The notes below the pieces were generated by a model, which was given only the letters and a program-made list of their open reading frames with translations, was not told the DNA's origin and made no database searches. The translations under genes were made by a program, and so were the position numbers. DNA of 64,000 bases from Diaporthe sp. PMI_573 (lineage: Eukaryota > Ascomycota > Sordariomycetes > Diaporthales > Diaporthaceae): assembly GCA_021399435.1 (NCBI GenBank), contig JAJTUP010000128.1, forward strand, positions 62,001 to 126,000, written 5' to 3'. How positions within the stretch are numbered: position 1 is the stretch's first letter; every line of letters begins with the position of its first letter. Below are positions 33,995 through 45,657 of this stretch, piece by piece.

Positions 33995-34225
33995 ACGTCC
34001 CCTCCCCACATCTGGCCCTAAAGTCCCCTCCCCACATTTGGCGCGCCCCCTGATCTGGCGCATCGTCACCACCCACGACGACGACCCTTCTATCGTCAAT
34101 TGCCCGCCACCACGATGCACGATCCCTCTCTCGTTGTTGTTGAGGATTGCCCTGGCCCGTTGCTATCTGCAGACACCATGCAGGCCTCAATCTGGGCCTT
34201 CCTATTAGCATACACGTTAATGCGT
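33995..34225 (-). mobile_element. Fot/pogo-type 3'-end fragment
   Basis: The minus strand reads NRKAQIEACMVSADS, then GSCIVVAGN and stop, then a terminal repeat ending ACGTCC at 33995. It matches the 43819-44181 fragment (RKGQIEAGEVSADSDDSE, VIVVAA). Inside the terminal repeat a CCCCTCCCCACAT-TTGG unit is duplicated. Only about 45 codons of transposase remain. Confidence 0.6.
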
Positions 34226-35494
34226 TCTCTTTGCGCACGATCTGCATTACTTTTCAGTTTTGAAGCAAGATGTGTGCTAAGGATGTCTGCGAGAAGGCGC
34301 TGCCACCACTGTGCTACCCGCAACTTTGCCGTCCTTCCATCAGCGACCTGTCATCACCTTTTCCTTGTGACAATAACGTTGAGGCAACTCATTCTCATTC
34401 ATTCTACCGAGCGCAGCGTCTCAGCCACTGGATGACCAACGATGGAGGTTCCCGATTTCCTAGGTGACGAGGAACGACTCATTCCAAATCCCGCTGGCCT
34501 TCAGTTGGATTTTGAAATCGATGTCAAATAAAGCCTAGTCCAGAAAGTTGACAATGCGAAAGATAGCATCCCCAGCCCAATCGAGAATACGATTTTGGCA
34601 CTTGTTGTCCATTGTGGCTTTCCCATGAGACGATCATTTTGAAAATGCAATCTCAACAAATCGGCGTCAGCAGGGGAAATCATAGTTTATTATTTGACGG
34701 TGCAAAAAAGAAAAGAAAAATGCGAAATGAGTTTGAGAAATCACTGTATCTTGGCCCGAAAACGCTGTCAAACACAGTAGTTACTGCAGCATATAATGCA
34801 ACAGTACTTAAATGACAGAACGTATTGCAGAAGTCCCGTCTCTTCTCTCCACTTACCATCTCAATGCAAAGGTACAATCGAGGGTCTCATTGGTATTTAG
34901 CAAATCACAGGATCCTTTAACCTATACTTTTGCCCAAATTCCTCAACGGTTTATATGAAGGATCGTGGCGCCTTGTTACAGTACTTTCGCATTTTGGTTT
35001 TGTGGAAATTCTATTTTACCCATGGTCTTCAACCAGGCTTACAAAAATTGGAAATACTGTACCGCACTTCCCAGGATTTGGTGATAATGTAATTGTGGAG
35101 GGAACGAGATTGGAAGCAGTGTCTTTTCACGCCTTTGACCAAACTTTGCAATGCGCTAGGTGCGGTATGGACGCAGCTCGGTACTTTGCCAGAATCAAGC
35201 TAAGTACTTGCAAAATACATTATATGTACACACTTTGAATAATATAGCAATGATCATACTATACGCTACAGTACCAAACTGCGTTATTAACAAAAGTACT
35301 GTTTTTAGTTTGTAGGTACAACTAATAGAAAACAACGATATAAATTCGAATCGTACATACAGTACCATATAAGAACATAGACTCATTTATTTAGCAACAC
35401 CTTTTTCACTATTTCTTATACAGTAGAGCCCTCCCAAATACATAAACATAGGTACTCTGTTTTATACACATTGATCAGATCAGCAGCGCTCAAA
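34226..35494. other. Unassigned stretch
   Basis: A 102-codon plus-strand frame (34930-35238) is open but shows no domain. The rest is AT-rich noncoding sequence. Confidence 0.3.
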
Positions 35495-35944
35495 ATGCAC
35501 ATTGAAGGTATCTCAATATCCCTACCGACTTCGTTATATACCACTAAACAAGAGTTAATAACAGTAGTTGCTACCACAAATCCTTTACAGTTTTTAGTAC
35601 AGCTACCAGAGGTGTTCCTTTCCTGGTCAACAGTCCTAGAGATTGATGAAAACCGGTTCTTTAAGCATCTCAACGACGTTGGTATAGACTTTTGGGCAGG
35701 GCTTGCTGATGGGCCTATAAGAGATGATGCTTTGCTCAGCTGGGCTGGGATAAAGACGGCGTGCGCAATGACAAGATATGTAGGTGTTAGGAGATGTGGT
35801 GATGAGCTTGCAGTGATGGTAGACCTAGACTGTCTAGTAGAAGTGAATGTGTTGGGAAATCTGAATCACAAAGTTGACAAAGCTGTAATCAAGGCATTGG
35901 CCGAGCATAGCATGCAAAAGCTCTGGCCAACTGCAGCAAGATAA
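35495..35944 (+). CDS. Hypothetical protein, 149 aa
   Basis: From ATG 35495 a clean frame encodes MHIEGISISLPTSLYTTKQE and continues with a balanced composition of beta and alpha character (GIDFWAGLADGPIRDDALLS, ELAVMVDLDCLVEVNVLG). It looks protein-like, but I recognise no domain. The AT-rich surroundings contain no obvious partner exon. Confidence 0.35.
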   Translation: MHIEGISISLPTSLYTTKQELITVVATTNPLQFLVQLPEVFLSWSTVLEIDENRFFKHLNDVGIDFWAGLADGPIRDDALLSWAGIKTACAMTRYVGVRRCGDELAVMVDLDCLVEVNVLGNLNHKVDKAVIKALAEHSMQKLWPTAAR

Positions 35945-36934
35945 TGATATTCAAGAAGTATTGGTCGAAGGGCGGAGGGAAGTCCACAGCCCGTTGATCC
36001 ATCTCGACATTCAAGGAGAAAAATAAAACCCCACCTGGCTGTTTAAATATAAGTTCACTTTAAAGTACTTAGATTGCAACACGGACGGATAGAAGTACTA
36101 CCTTCGTTATTGACACTTGGATTTCAGATTTCACCTATCTCTTTTAAAGATTTGAGTACTAGGTTTAAGGATACCTTTGCAGCTATTGGGTCGTGATAAA
36201 TGGAGTCATTTTCATGCATTTGCATTAGCCTACTTCCGGAGGCACAATATCGGTCACACGGATAAAATAGTCCAGATTCTCATGAATAGGACAAGAAACA
36301 TCTCCGCCCCACATTGAGTATGAAGTCCTTCTACCTTTTTCATAATCGTTCGTAGTCGCTTTCGAAAGATCTCACGTTCACGCTTAGCTCTTTAAATTAG
36401 GCCGGGGACGTTATAATTATATATAATAATCTATATTACTGAATTCCTTAAACCTTGATTGACTACCCTCCATGTTAATATATCCTGAAACGTGAATTTA
36501 AAGATATGTAAGCAGTCATTTCTTCAAATTTTTCACATTTTCCGTTTCCAGTTATAGTATGGACAAGGGGATCGTACTGCAAAAGACAAATTCGGTTTCG
36601 CTAGGTCTTTACCTTGCACTGTGGCGTCTTGTCACTTACTTTTCTTTTTCTCGCCCCCGCATGACAACAATGGTGACGTTAAAAGACATTGGGGCGCTCC
36701 CTCACATCTATGGTGAAGAGATATTTCCGCTAGTATCCTTATCATACAACAGGCCACTACAATCCAACCACTCCTTTAACAGAATGATCCGGTTGGTGAT
36801 ATAGCCCTGGCCACGGGGGAGAACATAAAAAGTCGAAGTACCATGCTCCATATTTCCTTTCCCAACCCAGCTGATGGAAATCTGTTCATTGCACTTAAGA
36901 CTCCCGACGCCAATGTCTAGGAGAAGTGGTTGTT
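35945..36934. other. AT-rich stretch left of the Copia fragment
   Basis: No gene. A minus-strand frame at 36708-37016 (FYVLPRGQGYITNRIILL) faintly recalls retroelement aspartic protease sequence, but too little matches to call. Confidence 0.3.
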
Positions 36935-36939
36935 TCAAT

Positions 36940-37770
36940 TTAATCTTCCGATTTTCAAGTTGGTGATCAATGAGCATCCCGTAGACCAATGGGCTTCCGT
37001 GGGAATCTGTTTGCACGTGATCCCCATGAGCTTCGCCTCGTTCCTGAATTCGGCCGAAGCGAAGTTGGTGCCGGCGTCATGAGCCAAGCGGTCAGGAGGG
37101 CCCAAGTACGTGTCTATCCATACCATACGAAGGGCTTCCCACGTGTCTTTTGCAGACAACGAGGCGAGGAATCTTCCAGCCTGAAAAGACGTCCCGGAAT
37201 CTACGACATGCAGTACCGGTTTTCCGTTGAGATACATGACGTCGGCGATGATCTCATAGTTGAAGTCATGGTCATCTTTGAGGTTGAACTTGAATCTCCT
37301 CGGGGCAGCGCCTTTTAGTTGGCAATGATGGCAGAACTTGTTGATGATCTCAAGTACGGCAGGGTCAGGGTCGTGGCCGGCATCTCGAAGCAGCCGATGA
37401 AGTCGGTCCACGGCCGGGTGGCCAAAACGACGATGAAGGCGTCGTAATTCGTTTTCTGTGAAGAACATGCCTGCCTCGTGATCGCTCAGAAAGAACCACG
37501 GATGACCCCATTTTCGGGTCACGGGAATGGTTATCTCGGGGCCTGACGTCCGTGTTAACACCAATTCGTCGGTGGTGTTCCGGAAGAAAATTCCCAGCTT
37601 GTCCATGTCTTGGACACACATCAGAAAGGGGGTAGGCGCATCCACGATGTGGAAGGTTATGGGCCCAATAGCAGTCTTTACGGTTGTCGTTCCGAGTGAT
37701 GTGAGTCGGGACCCCTTTCCAAACTTGACGACGGCTTCACCGGCCCTGTGGCTGATACTGACATTGATAC
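36940..37770 (-). mobile_element. Ty1/Copia pol fragment (protease end to integrase)
   Basis: One open minus-strand frame of about 270 codons covers the end of the protease region (VVKFGKGSRLTSLGTTTVKT, MCVQDMDKLGIFF), the HHCC integrase zinc domain (RRLHRRFGHP...KFCHHCQ) and the first half of the integrase core, with D residues in HVVDSGTSFQAGRF and AHDAGTNFASAEF. It breaks off after CKQIPTEAHWS, just where the third catalytic residue should come. No reverse transcriptase, RNase H or LTR is present, so it is a dead internal fragment. No frameshift lies within it, suggesting a fairly recent truncation. Confidence 0.8.
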
Positions 37771-38007
37771 TGGTTCTGATGAGTACAAACTTAAGGTTGT
37801 CGCTCTATTCTTTGGTGTCCATTCATTGCGAAAAGCTGCATTCTGGAAGAGTATAGGGTGCCTTGGGCTTAGTGAAATAACTTTGTTTCTTTCTATGGGA
37901 ATACACCTTCCGCAGTTCGATGGCCCCGCCAGATTTCTAATCGAATTCAGCCGCCGCTCCTCGGGAGTTTGGGCATCCCGGGTGTTGTGTTGTTGCGAGC
38001 CAGAAGG

Positions 38008-39425
38008 TCAAGGAGAACCTGATTCACCATGGGGTGACCATGGCTCGCCACCAAATAGTGCGCCAAATGAGCCAAGCCGTGCGCCTAAAGGTTGACGCTG
38101 TTGCTGGCTGCCGGATCCATGTCCAGTGCCACTATCTCCATTCCCGTTGTTGCCACCAGCAGTGTTTTCACCTCGCTTCTCGATCGGTGTTCGACATATT
38201 GGGCACGTGTTGTGCTCCTTCAGCCATAGAACCACACATTCGCCGTGGAACCAGTGCTTACATGGAAGCACTGTTACCTCGTCTCCTAGGTTCATCTCGT
38301 CTATGCAAATAGTGCACTCCACCTTTGGGCTGTCACCCATCATCTGTCTATCCAACTTCTTCTTCTCCAGCTTCTTAATGGCTGACTCAGACGCTGGTGG
38401 CGCGGCGTTAGATTGAGGATCCGCTTCCATTAGCTGCGTGATAATTCGGTCAAGACCCTCCTGGGTGTACACTGCGTCACCGTGAGCACCGTGTAGGCCA
38501 CCTGGGCCGAGAAGCAGGGAGAAGATGTCATCAAGACCACCAGCAAGTCTAGGGTTTTGGCCCCTGGGAGGCTGGACTCCACGGCCGCCCACGAAGTTGC
38601 TGAATGTGCTGGTAGCACAGTCAGTATTGGATCGCAACCTGACGGGAGTAATCTCCGGGGTTCGGGCAGATGATCACTAGGGATGGGCAAGCTTACATAT
38701 TGAAGCCATCGTCATGGTCGACTCCGCGGAATGGCACTGATCCAGTGGTTATCGTAAAACTGGTATGTCCCGAGGGGCTGCGGTACGTCGTGGTACGCAT
38801 GCCAGGCCTGCCTCCGCCGGGGGCACCGCCGCCCGGAGGAGCCGCGCGTCTTCCAGGTGGACCGAAGGGGATACCAGTCAGCATGTCGATGGTCTCTTGA
38901 AATCGTTGGAAGATCGCTTGCTCGCTGCTGGGTTCGACCGGGCGAGGTTGGCCGGGGTTCCCGCCTTGGGAATTTTGTTGTCGGACGGGGCTGCGACGTG
39001 TCCTCTGTGACCACATAAAACCTCCAGGCCATCTGTGTACGTTCCTCCGAGGGTTCATGTAATCCTCTATATCATCTTCGCCCGGGGCGGAGTAGCGATC
39101 ATGGTCGTGGGGGCCGAAATGGTTTCCACGGAGAATGCCGCTGTCGGGAGACTCGGGTCTGATATCGCGAGGGTCGTTATCTGGGGATATCTAGGAGAAA
39201 TTTTAGCATTCTATTTGCGGGTGCCAGGACAGTGCGGAGCAAGTTGATGTTATAGTAAACAGATATTTTTACGATCTCGCATATCTCGCTCTCGCAGCGA
39301 GGGCATTGCAGGCCATGCTCGTCATCGTACCACTCGTTACTGCAATTGTGGCAAAAGACAACTTCACGGCCTCCTGAGAGATCAAGATGGCGACGGCGAG
39401 GACCGCCGGGGCCAGTAACTTCCAT
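38008..39425 (-). CDS. RING-H2 E3 ubiquitin ligase (RNF126/RNF115-like)
   Basis: Three exons (39425-39273, 39190-38697, 38638-38008) splice in phase (introns 82 and 58 nt) to give 425 aa. Residues about 24-50 hold an N-terminal zinc ribbon (FCHNCSNEW...HGLQCPRCES). A long Pro/Gly/Arg-rich linker follows. The RING-H2 domain lies near residue 325-370: CTICIDEM, then LPCKHWFHGECVVLWL and CPICRTPI, with all eight C3H2C3 ligands. This architecture matches RNF126/RNF115-type ligases that pass ubiquitin from an E2 to misfolded or mislocalised proteins in the cytosol. The start is set by the zinc ribbon. It is complete and likely functional, one of few resident genes here. Confidence 0.87.
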
Positions 39426-41058
39426 TGCGGGTCTTGTGCCCTGCAGCTGTCGCGGGCGATGCTGCGATTGTCGTTGCGCAGCCAAGGCGGTCAGCCCAAG
39501 GCCCACAAGGAGAAGGCCAGCTCTGAGCCCGTAGGATGCCACTTTGATGGTTGTGACGGAGTCTGTCGTACAGGAAAATCGTTTGTCGTGGGGAGGAAAC
39601 TTGTGAGAGCGGCAACAGGTGCGCCCAAGGAGGGGCGACAAAGCTGTGTCACCTCGTGGCGCTGACGTTGGGGTCGGCCGAGGTGGAGAGGGGCTCGCGG
39701 TTGGTGCGGACAACAGCAAACGGGGCTGCAGCGCGCAAGTGAGCATTAGAAAGATGATGTGTGATAGATATGATGGATGGAAAGGGTGCATAGGCAAAGG
39801 CTTTGGATTGTCTGGAATAAGGTTTCTTCCTGCTCGCCGGCAATGTCCTCTCCTCTGGGATCTTCCTTCAAATCATACTCAGAGCCCACGTAGCAGACAC
39901 AGCCATAGAACTAAGGGTTATCAACGCCTTGCTCGCGCTTATCAGGCACGGAATATTGCTCCATTTGACTATGGCCATGGTAAAGGGACTGTAAAGTTCA
40001 AGTCTTTTACAATTTTGAATTACAGGATGAACAAAGCTCGTACTTCGATTGAATCGAGGCAGTTGTCACATAGATATATCACATTTATACATGTGAACAA
40101 GTTCGTAGACCCCGTACTATGCAACAAAAATACATTCGCGACCAAAACTAACTTAAACATAAATGTAAATTGTACGTTACATGTACACACTGCACTGTAC
40201 AATGCAGTACAGTATGTATAGGGCAGACCGAAACGAGTGTCCGCCTTTGTTTGTTTGTGAAAAGAAGAGTAAGCACTATGTACCTAAGCGACTAAGCATT
40301 GTAAAGACTGAGGGTGGGAAAGCAGAGAGGGTGGGACTAATGTTCGAAATCCTGGTCTTTTTGTGACATAGTGGGCCTTCCGATTTGTACCCTGCATATC
40401 GACTCCGCCCAGGCCGGCTACTGCATGACTTGCATTTCGACCTGGTCATGTGAAGGTAACCATTGAGTTCGAGCTTAAACTGAGTTTTGCTTCACTTTAG
40501 ACATGTCCCCAATGGACTTGATATAGGAGCTTATCAGCTAGTAGTAAACTTGCCCTAAGGGTTGCTGTGGCCTAGTACCAACTAGTTAATCTACCGTTTC
40601 ACTACACTATAGTATATGTAATACTTCTCAACCTTATGTTTAAAGGTGTGTAGCGGTCTAGCGCTGTTTGTATACGTATCAGTGATTGGTAAACTCAAAC
40701 AGGTCACTGTACACAGCTTTGCGAATTGGAGCTCAGTCGGTGTGTAGGGGAGCTAATGCCCAAGACTATTATTGCATCACATATCTTCTACCGGTTCCTA
40801 GAAGGAAAGTTCAATAGAAGTACACCAGTAAGTACAGGAAAGTACACCCAACAACTTTTGTGAGCACGGTTCAGGATCTTGGTACAGGGCCAAAATTAAA
40901 GTACATAAAGCCCACTATCAACTTTCCCTAGCCAGAGAATTCACTATACTGTACAGTACTAAGAAAATATTACATGTTAATTCCCGTAGACCATATTATC
41001 GTTCAAGAAATACAGCCCTTGTTCCAATTCCAAAGATTTGAGTCCTTCGCATTTTATC
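39426..41058. other. Intergenic, no gene seen
   Basis: GC-rich near the RING gene promoter, then AT-rich with many GTAC and TACA words. No domain-bearing frame. Confidence 0.4.
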
Positions 41059-42945
41059 ATGCCAAACGCAGAACGCTTTGGTTTAGAAATAGATGGCGAC
41101 TGGATTGGTGACAAAGTTATAAGCACTTCAAACTCTACAACCGCTACTATCGATTTGCCTGCTGGCAAGGACTCCTCCAGAACTGATGCAAGTAACGATG
41201 TCGGACCAGTTGGCTCCAAATCTCCCACCCAATCGTCCATATACACACCAAATCCAGAACCTCCGTGGGACCCAGCCATTGGGGTTTCAAGAGCTCCTGA
41301 TGCGTCACAAAGACAGGTCCGCAGTCACGGCTATGCCACCCCGGAAGGCTGGGAACAGTACCGAGACAATATAATTGAGCTATATAAAAAGAAGACGCTC
41401 AAAGAGGTCCTTGAGATCATGGAACAGGACCACAACTTTGTCGCCACCGAGAGGATGTATAAAGCACGATTCAAAGAGTGGGGGGTCAATAAGAATGTAA
41501 CAGCAGACTACATCGCAAGTCTGCCATCAGAGCGGAAAGAAATAGGGCATGGCGAACATCAAACGTATTCTAGTAAACACCCGCAACAGCCGACCACTAC
41601 CGGTCATCCAGATGTCGAGCGCATCCGAAAGTATGTGAGCAGGGGCTCTGCCGGCCTCAACAAGCTAGAAACAAAAGAGCGAAACCGCGTTTTGGCCGTC
41701 TTTGGATCACCGGAGGTCAATCGCATCCGTAAGAATGCAAGGCGCAGGGGCGGCCAACCTGAAAGCCGACAACACAAGGAAGCTACCAACGTTCGACGCC
41801 CGACCTCTACGAGACACTTGCCGCAGGTTGCATTTCCCGATCCTCAGCACGTAATAAACTCGCTTGAATCGTTATTCTCTTCTCCGAACCCAGCTTGTTC
41901 CCTTGTTACTTCTACGACAACCACACCATTCGACAATCTTCTATTATCCCTATATCCCGATCCAGACTATTTCAGCTCAACGAATCTTTGGCCACCACGG
42001 GATCCTGCATTATCTATCCAGGAAGTGTATATGCTAGATTTTGTAATAAAATTCCGGCTTGCACACCTTCTACTTGAGGGATGGAACCAACAGGGAGAAT
42101 CCCCTCTTCTGCAGGCTTGCCTGGATGGGCTGTCCCATGCACTTCAGGCGACAGGCCCGGACAACGCGAGCGCTATCACATGTCTCATCTACATAATTCT
42201 GACTGCACTTGAGACCGCAAGGAGCTTTGATTCTTCGAACATCCTCCTTTGGCTCTTTGACCAGCTCGCGGTCATTTGGGCGCAACACTACCCCCTTGCT
42301 GCGAACATTGCTATCCAAATATCTCACTACGACAGCCATGAAAGCCTCCTGGATCTGCTGAAAAAGGCAAGGCAGGTTATCCCTACAGGCCCTGGGAGTA
42401 GTGTTGCTACAAGTACAGGATTACAGGTATATCTCGAAATAGTAGACGTTGCTGTCAATACAGGTTTGCCTGCAGAGGTGCACAGCACATTGCAGGCTAT
42501 AACGAATAGGCTACTAGCAGGGACATTACCATTGCCATCAGAAGCTCTAATCGTCTGGGTCGAGTTGCGAAGTGCTATTGCCCTGTATGAGGGAAATGCG
42601 TTGTCGGGCCACCCAACATCATCACCGCTGAGTGGCCCAATTGAGCCCCGACCGAAGGCGATCAGCCGTACTTTAGACAACGTTCGGGTGCAGAGGGACT
42701 TCTATGAGAGCAACGGCGGATGGGCGATTGCGGGAAGGCTGGACAGGGAGATGCGCGAAATTTCGAGGCTTGTTGAAGGTGTCTGTACCGAAGCCGCGGC
42801 AATAACGTTAGTGCCGGATTCGGAAGGATCGAGACCGAGTCTCGGCAGCGCTCCGCGACGATTATGTGGACGATGTGGCGCGAGTGGACATTACGTTCAG
42901 ACCTGTAAAAAGCGCGCGAATTCTTTGCAGTCAATGTCCGGGTAG
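41059..42945 (+). CDS. Clr5-domain protein with C-terminal CCHC zinc knuckle
   Basis: Single-exon frame of 628 aa from the ATG at 41059. Residues about 95-148 are a Clr5 domain (TPEGWEQYRDNIIELYKKK, LKEVLEIMEQDHNFVATERM, YKARFKEWGV), a fungal helical module named after the fission yeast silencing factor Clr5 and found in many putative nuclear proteins. Basic, Ser/Arg-rich sequence follows. The region from about residue 260 to 540 is largely helical and resembles the fungal regulatory or TPR-like tail often paired with Clr5. The last 30 residues contain CGRCGASGHYVQTC, a C-x2-C-x4-H-x4-C zinc knuckle. The knuckle suggests nucleic-acid binding. The gene has no frameshift and is probably functional. 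Its DNA target is unknown. Confidence 0.85.
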   Translation: MPNAERFGLEIDGDWIGDKVISTSNSTTATIDLPAGKDSSRTDASNDVGPVGSKSPTQSSIYTPNPEPPWDPAIGVSRAPDASQRQVRSHGYATPEGWEQYRDNIIELYKKKTLKEVLEIMEQDHNFVATERMYKARFKEWGVNKNVTADYIASLPSERKEIGHGEHQTYSSKHPQQPTTTGHPDVERIRKYVSRGSAGLNKLETKERNRVLAVFGSPEVNRIRKNARRRGGQPESRQHKEATNVRRPTSTRHLPQVAFPDPQHVINSLESLFSSPNPACSLVTSTTTTPFDNLLLSLYPDPDYFSSTNLWPPRDPALSIQEVYMLDFVIKFRLAHLLLEGWNQQGESPLLQACLDGLSHALQATGPDNASAITCLIYIILTALETARSFDSSNILLWLFDQLAVIWAQHYPLAANIAIQISHYDSHESLLDLLKKARQVIPTGPGSSVATSTGLQVYLEIVDVAVNTGLPAEVHSTLQAITNRLLAGTLPLPSEALIVWVELRSAIALYEGNALSGHPTSSPLSGPIEPRPKAISRTLDNVRVQRDFYESNGGWAIAGRLDREMREISRLVEGVCTEAAAITLVPDSEGSRPSLGSAPRRLCGRCGASGHYVQTCKKRANSLQSMSG

Positions 42946-43539
42946 TTAAAGTTAACACCCCGACGATTTAGAGTGGTCACAGTAGCGTCATCCAAAGGTG
43001 GCAAATATCCAATTCTTTCGAGGCGCACGGACGGGTAACAAGTCAGTAATTCAATTCAGTGTGAATAGTAGGATTACTTTTCTCCCCGTTCTTCCCCGGA
43101 TAAGCGCCTCATGATCGACGGTTTTCAAAAGTGTAGAAGGAACTAGTTCTATTTACGCTGCGCCGGTGGACTGACTGATAGCATCAAGAGAAAGCTATTT
43201 TCGGTTCAGTATTTCCTCAAGGCACCATGAGTCGCAAAGAAAAGCAAAGCATGCGTGTCGGATGTACAGCCCGACTGATACTGTTGCACGTCTGAATGTA
43301 ATGTCAGATCTCTCCACATCCTCGACTCGTCGATTTATATATCTCCATCCACTCAACTTCCCTATAAGGTTTGCAGTACTTAATCAGATATAAAAAGTCT
43401 TATAGAATATCTCAAAGGGCATAATCTGTACCTTATTAAGAGTGGCAAGCACATTTAGCTTGATAAGACCATGAAAGTACCCAAAAACAATTCAGACAGG
43501 GAGGAATACTAAGTTGCTAGGATGTCGCAGGAAGAGCCT
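42946..43539. other. Intergenic, no gene seen
   Basis: No supported frame. Confidence 0.4.
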
Positions 43540-43740
43540 TGTAAGCTAATGACCTTGGTAAATCCGAACACAAAGATGACCTGGGCCCACAGGATATAGT
43601 CGCGGCTTGTGGGGTCCCAATGCGCAGTTGTCCTCAGCAGAGCAAAAATAATAAACGGGTCCATAATGAATGCAACTGAGGTGAAAGTGGCAATATATAG
43701 TGCATATGTACACCAGGGTGCTCGCCGCCGATATTAACCC
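43540..43740 (-). pseudogene. Membrane glycosyltransferase (GT2-like) fragment
   Basis: The minus strand has an open segment with two hydrophobic helices (YALYIATFTSVAFIMDPFII and YILWAQVIFVFGFTKVISLQ) around RTTAHWDPTSRDY. This recalls the C-terminal membrane part of fungal family 2 glycosyltransferases such as hyaluronan-synthase-like Cps1. Only about 65 codons remain. The neighbouring DNA at 43819 onward is a Fot fragment, so this is a broken gene end. Confidence 0.4.
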
Positions 43741-43818
43741 GCTGTTGCTTTGACCTGCTTTTGACGAATTGAAGGAATCGATCCGGTTCCTTTTGCGTCC
43801 GGGGCTGTTGAGGTTGAA

Positions 43819-44181
43819 TTGGCGACGGCGAAGCTGACGAGGCTGATGCAGGATAGGACCAGAAAGACGTCGATCTGGCGATGTCCTCCCAAAAAAAACC
43901 AACAGCTAGAAGCCCAGATTGAGGCCAGCAGGAGGGTCCGAAGGAAGAAGGTCCAAACCAACCCGAATAAGACTTTCGCCGATATTGAGGCTGTCAGGAA
44001 GGGTCAAATTGAGGCGGGCGAGGTATCTGCAGATAGCGACGATTCAGAAGATTCAGAAACACCATCAGAACCGAGATCAGTTATCGTGGTGGCGGCGTAA
44101 TCGTTGTCGAGAGGAAGGGTGTTGTGGTGGGCAATGGTGCGTCAGATCAGGGGGTGCGTCAGATGTGGACCGGGCACGTTA
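43819..44181 (+). mobile_element. Fot/pogo-type 3'-end fragment
   Basis: About 90 codons of transposase tail remain (QLEAQIEASRRVRRKKVQTN, FADIEAVRKGQIEAGEVS, SVIVVAA stop). A terminal repeat follows, containing GTGCGTCAGATCAGGGGG and ending ...GGGCACGTTA at 44181. This is the longest of three such fragments and defines the family terminal repeat. The catalytic part is missing. Confidence 0.65.
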
Positions 44182-44682
44182 TTGAGGCACTTGGTGTTGA
44201 GGCATCCTCGGCGATGCGTCCTCGCGGACCCGTCGCCCTCCATAAAGCCTTGTCAGACTGAAGTAAGGGATGACTTGGGTCTTGATGACTTCAGTCATAT
44301 CGGCTTCGAAGGTGTGCTAGCCTGCTCAATTGTGAGCGGGATTGTGATGAGAGTTTTGATACCGCCAGATGAGATTGCAAAGATATGCTCAACAAGTCCA
44401 CCCGTAGAATAAAAGTGTCATTAAAGAAGCATGAGACTACCCACTTTCCACACCCCATTTCCCAATTTGACTTGTTGAACAGGACATAGAGCCCGGCGTC
44501 GACGACGCTGATGATCGCCTGCACCCACTCAGCCCTAGGCAAACGCCTGCTCGCGATGGAGAGGCGTATTTTTTTGTACTCGATAAACGTTAGGTACTTT
44601 TGACTAGAGGCACACCTTCGGATGTTTGATTTTCCCGTTTCAAATTATTACATGCTAATGGTGCAGGGTCTTTAATTTAACT
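44182..44682. other. Unassigned stretch
   Basis: No supported gene. Confidence 0.35.
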
Positions 44683-45120
44683 ATGATTACAGAGTTACAG
44701 AATAATTCTAAAAAGAATTGTACCAAAGTGGAAGATACGCTAACAGGTGTTCATTCTCCTAATCGGAGAACCCAAATACACGCAGCAAAGGCCCTCCTCT
44801 CTGTGGTCCTTTGGCGAAGCAAGCCACATCGCGTTAGGGTCCTTGTGACGGCTAGGTGGCTTGCCTACCGTGCACTCTCTGCAGAAGGGGACCCCCTACA
44901 GGGTTCCGGGGAATTAGAGGATATAGAGCCTATTTTAGGCCCTACAAAGTCGTCCCCAGAGGGTTTAGGTCCAACTCTACCTGAAGAAATGGACCTATCA
45001 TACGCTAAACAGATCCAACGTTATGCCTTATCTCAATGCTCGCCTCTCTGTCACAGAGGAATCTTTTGCGGTCTTTGTAGAATTATGAATACGATGGCCT
45101 TGGGGAGCAGGCCGCCGTGA
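44683..45120 (+). CDS. Hypothetical ORF, 145 aa (doubtful)
   Basis: The frame starts MITELQNNSKKNCTKVEDTL and has a plausible middle part (AAKALLSVVLWRSKPHRVRV) and a Cys-containing end (CSPLCHRGIFCGLCR). No family is recognised and no splice partners are seen. Confidence 0.25.
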   Translation: MITELQNNSKKNCTKVEDTLTGVHSPNRRTQIHAAKALLSVVLWRSKPHRVRVLVTARWLAYRALSAEGDPLQGSGELEDIEPILGPTKSSPEGLGPTLPEEMDLSYAKQIQRYALSQCSPLCHRGIFCGLCRIMNTMALGSRPP

Positions 45121-45657
45121 TAAATACTGTTCAGGCGGAATAGTTCTTGCTCACATTCACGCCCGAGGACACACTGCAGGCTAGAATCAGGCTTATCTTG
45201 AGTATATACAATGCAATAACGCTGGCATGCATTTATTCTGGGACATGGGTCTGATCTATGAACCGTTGCGGCCCCCTCGACTCTATTGCTAGGAAACGGT
45301 GCAGAAAGGAAATGCTGCGCAGAGATTGTCCTAGGCATCACGTGGTAGAGTCAAATATCTCTCCAAAGCTGGACAAAACACACTCAAGACCCATGTCTTC
45401 AAAAGTCGCAATGAGGTGAGGAGCATGTAAGTCGAAGCAAGCGAGACAGTCGGAACTTGGTGTCCTACGGCACTATCCTGCCTCGAATCGGTCCTACCTC
45501 TTTTGAAACCTCTCATAGAAGAGACTACCGATATCACCAGTGCAGGCGGTACAGTTCATCGGGAAGAGGCCTTAATCGGCAGACGTTCGATTACAGAGAG
45601 GGCAGCAGCACTTTCGTTGGTCTTACTGGGAGTCAATGGATGAAGTTGATCCTTTGG

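Noticed and set aside
36708..37016. Possible retroviral-type aspartic protease on the minus strand
   Set aside because: Only a FYVLP-like string fits; the DTG/DSG active site is not seen.
38678..38689. hAT-like terminal repeat inside RING gene intron 2
   Set aside because: The intron is only 58 nt with normal splice sites, so no element fits; the 12-mer match is probably chance.
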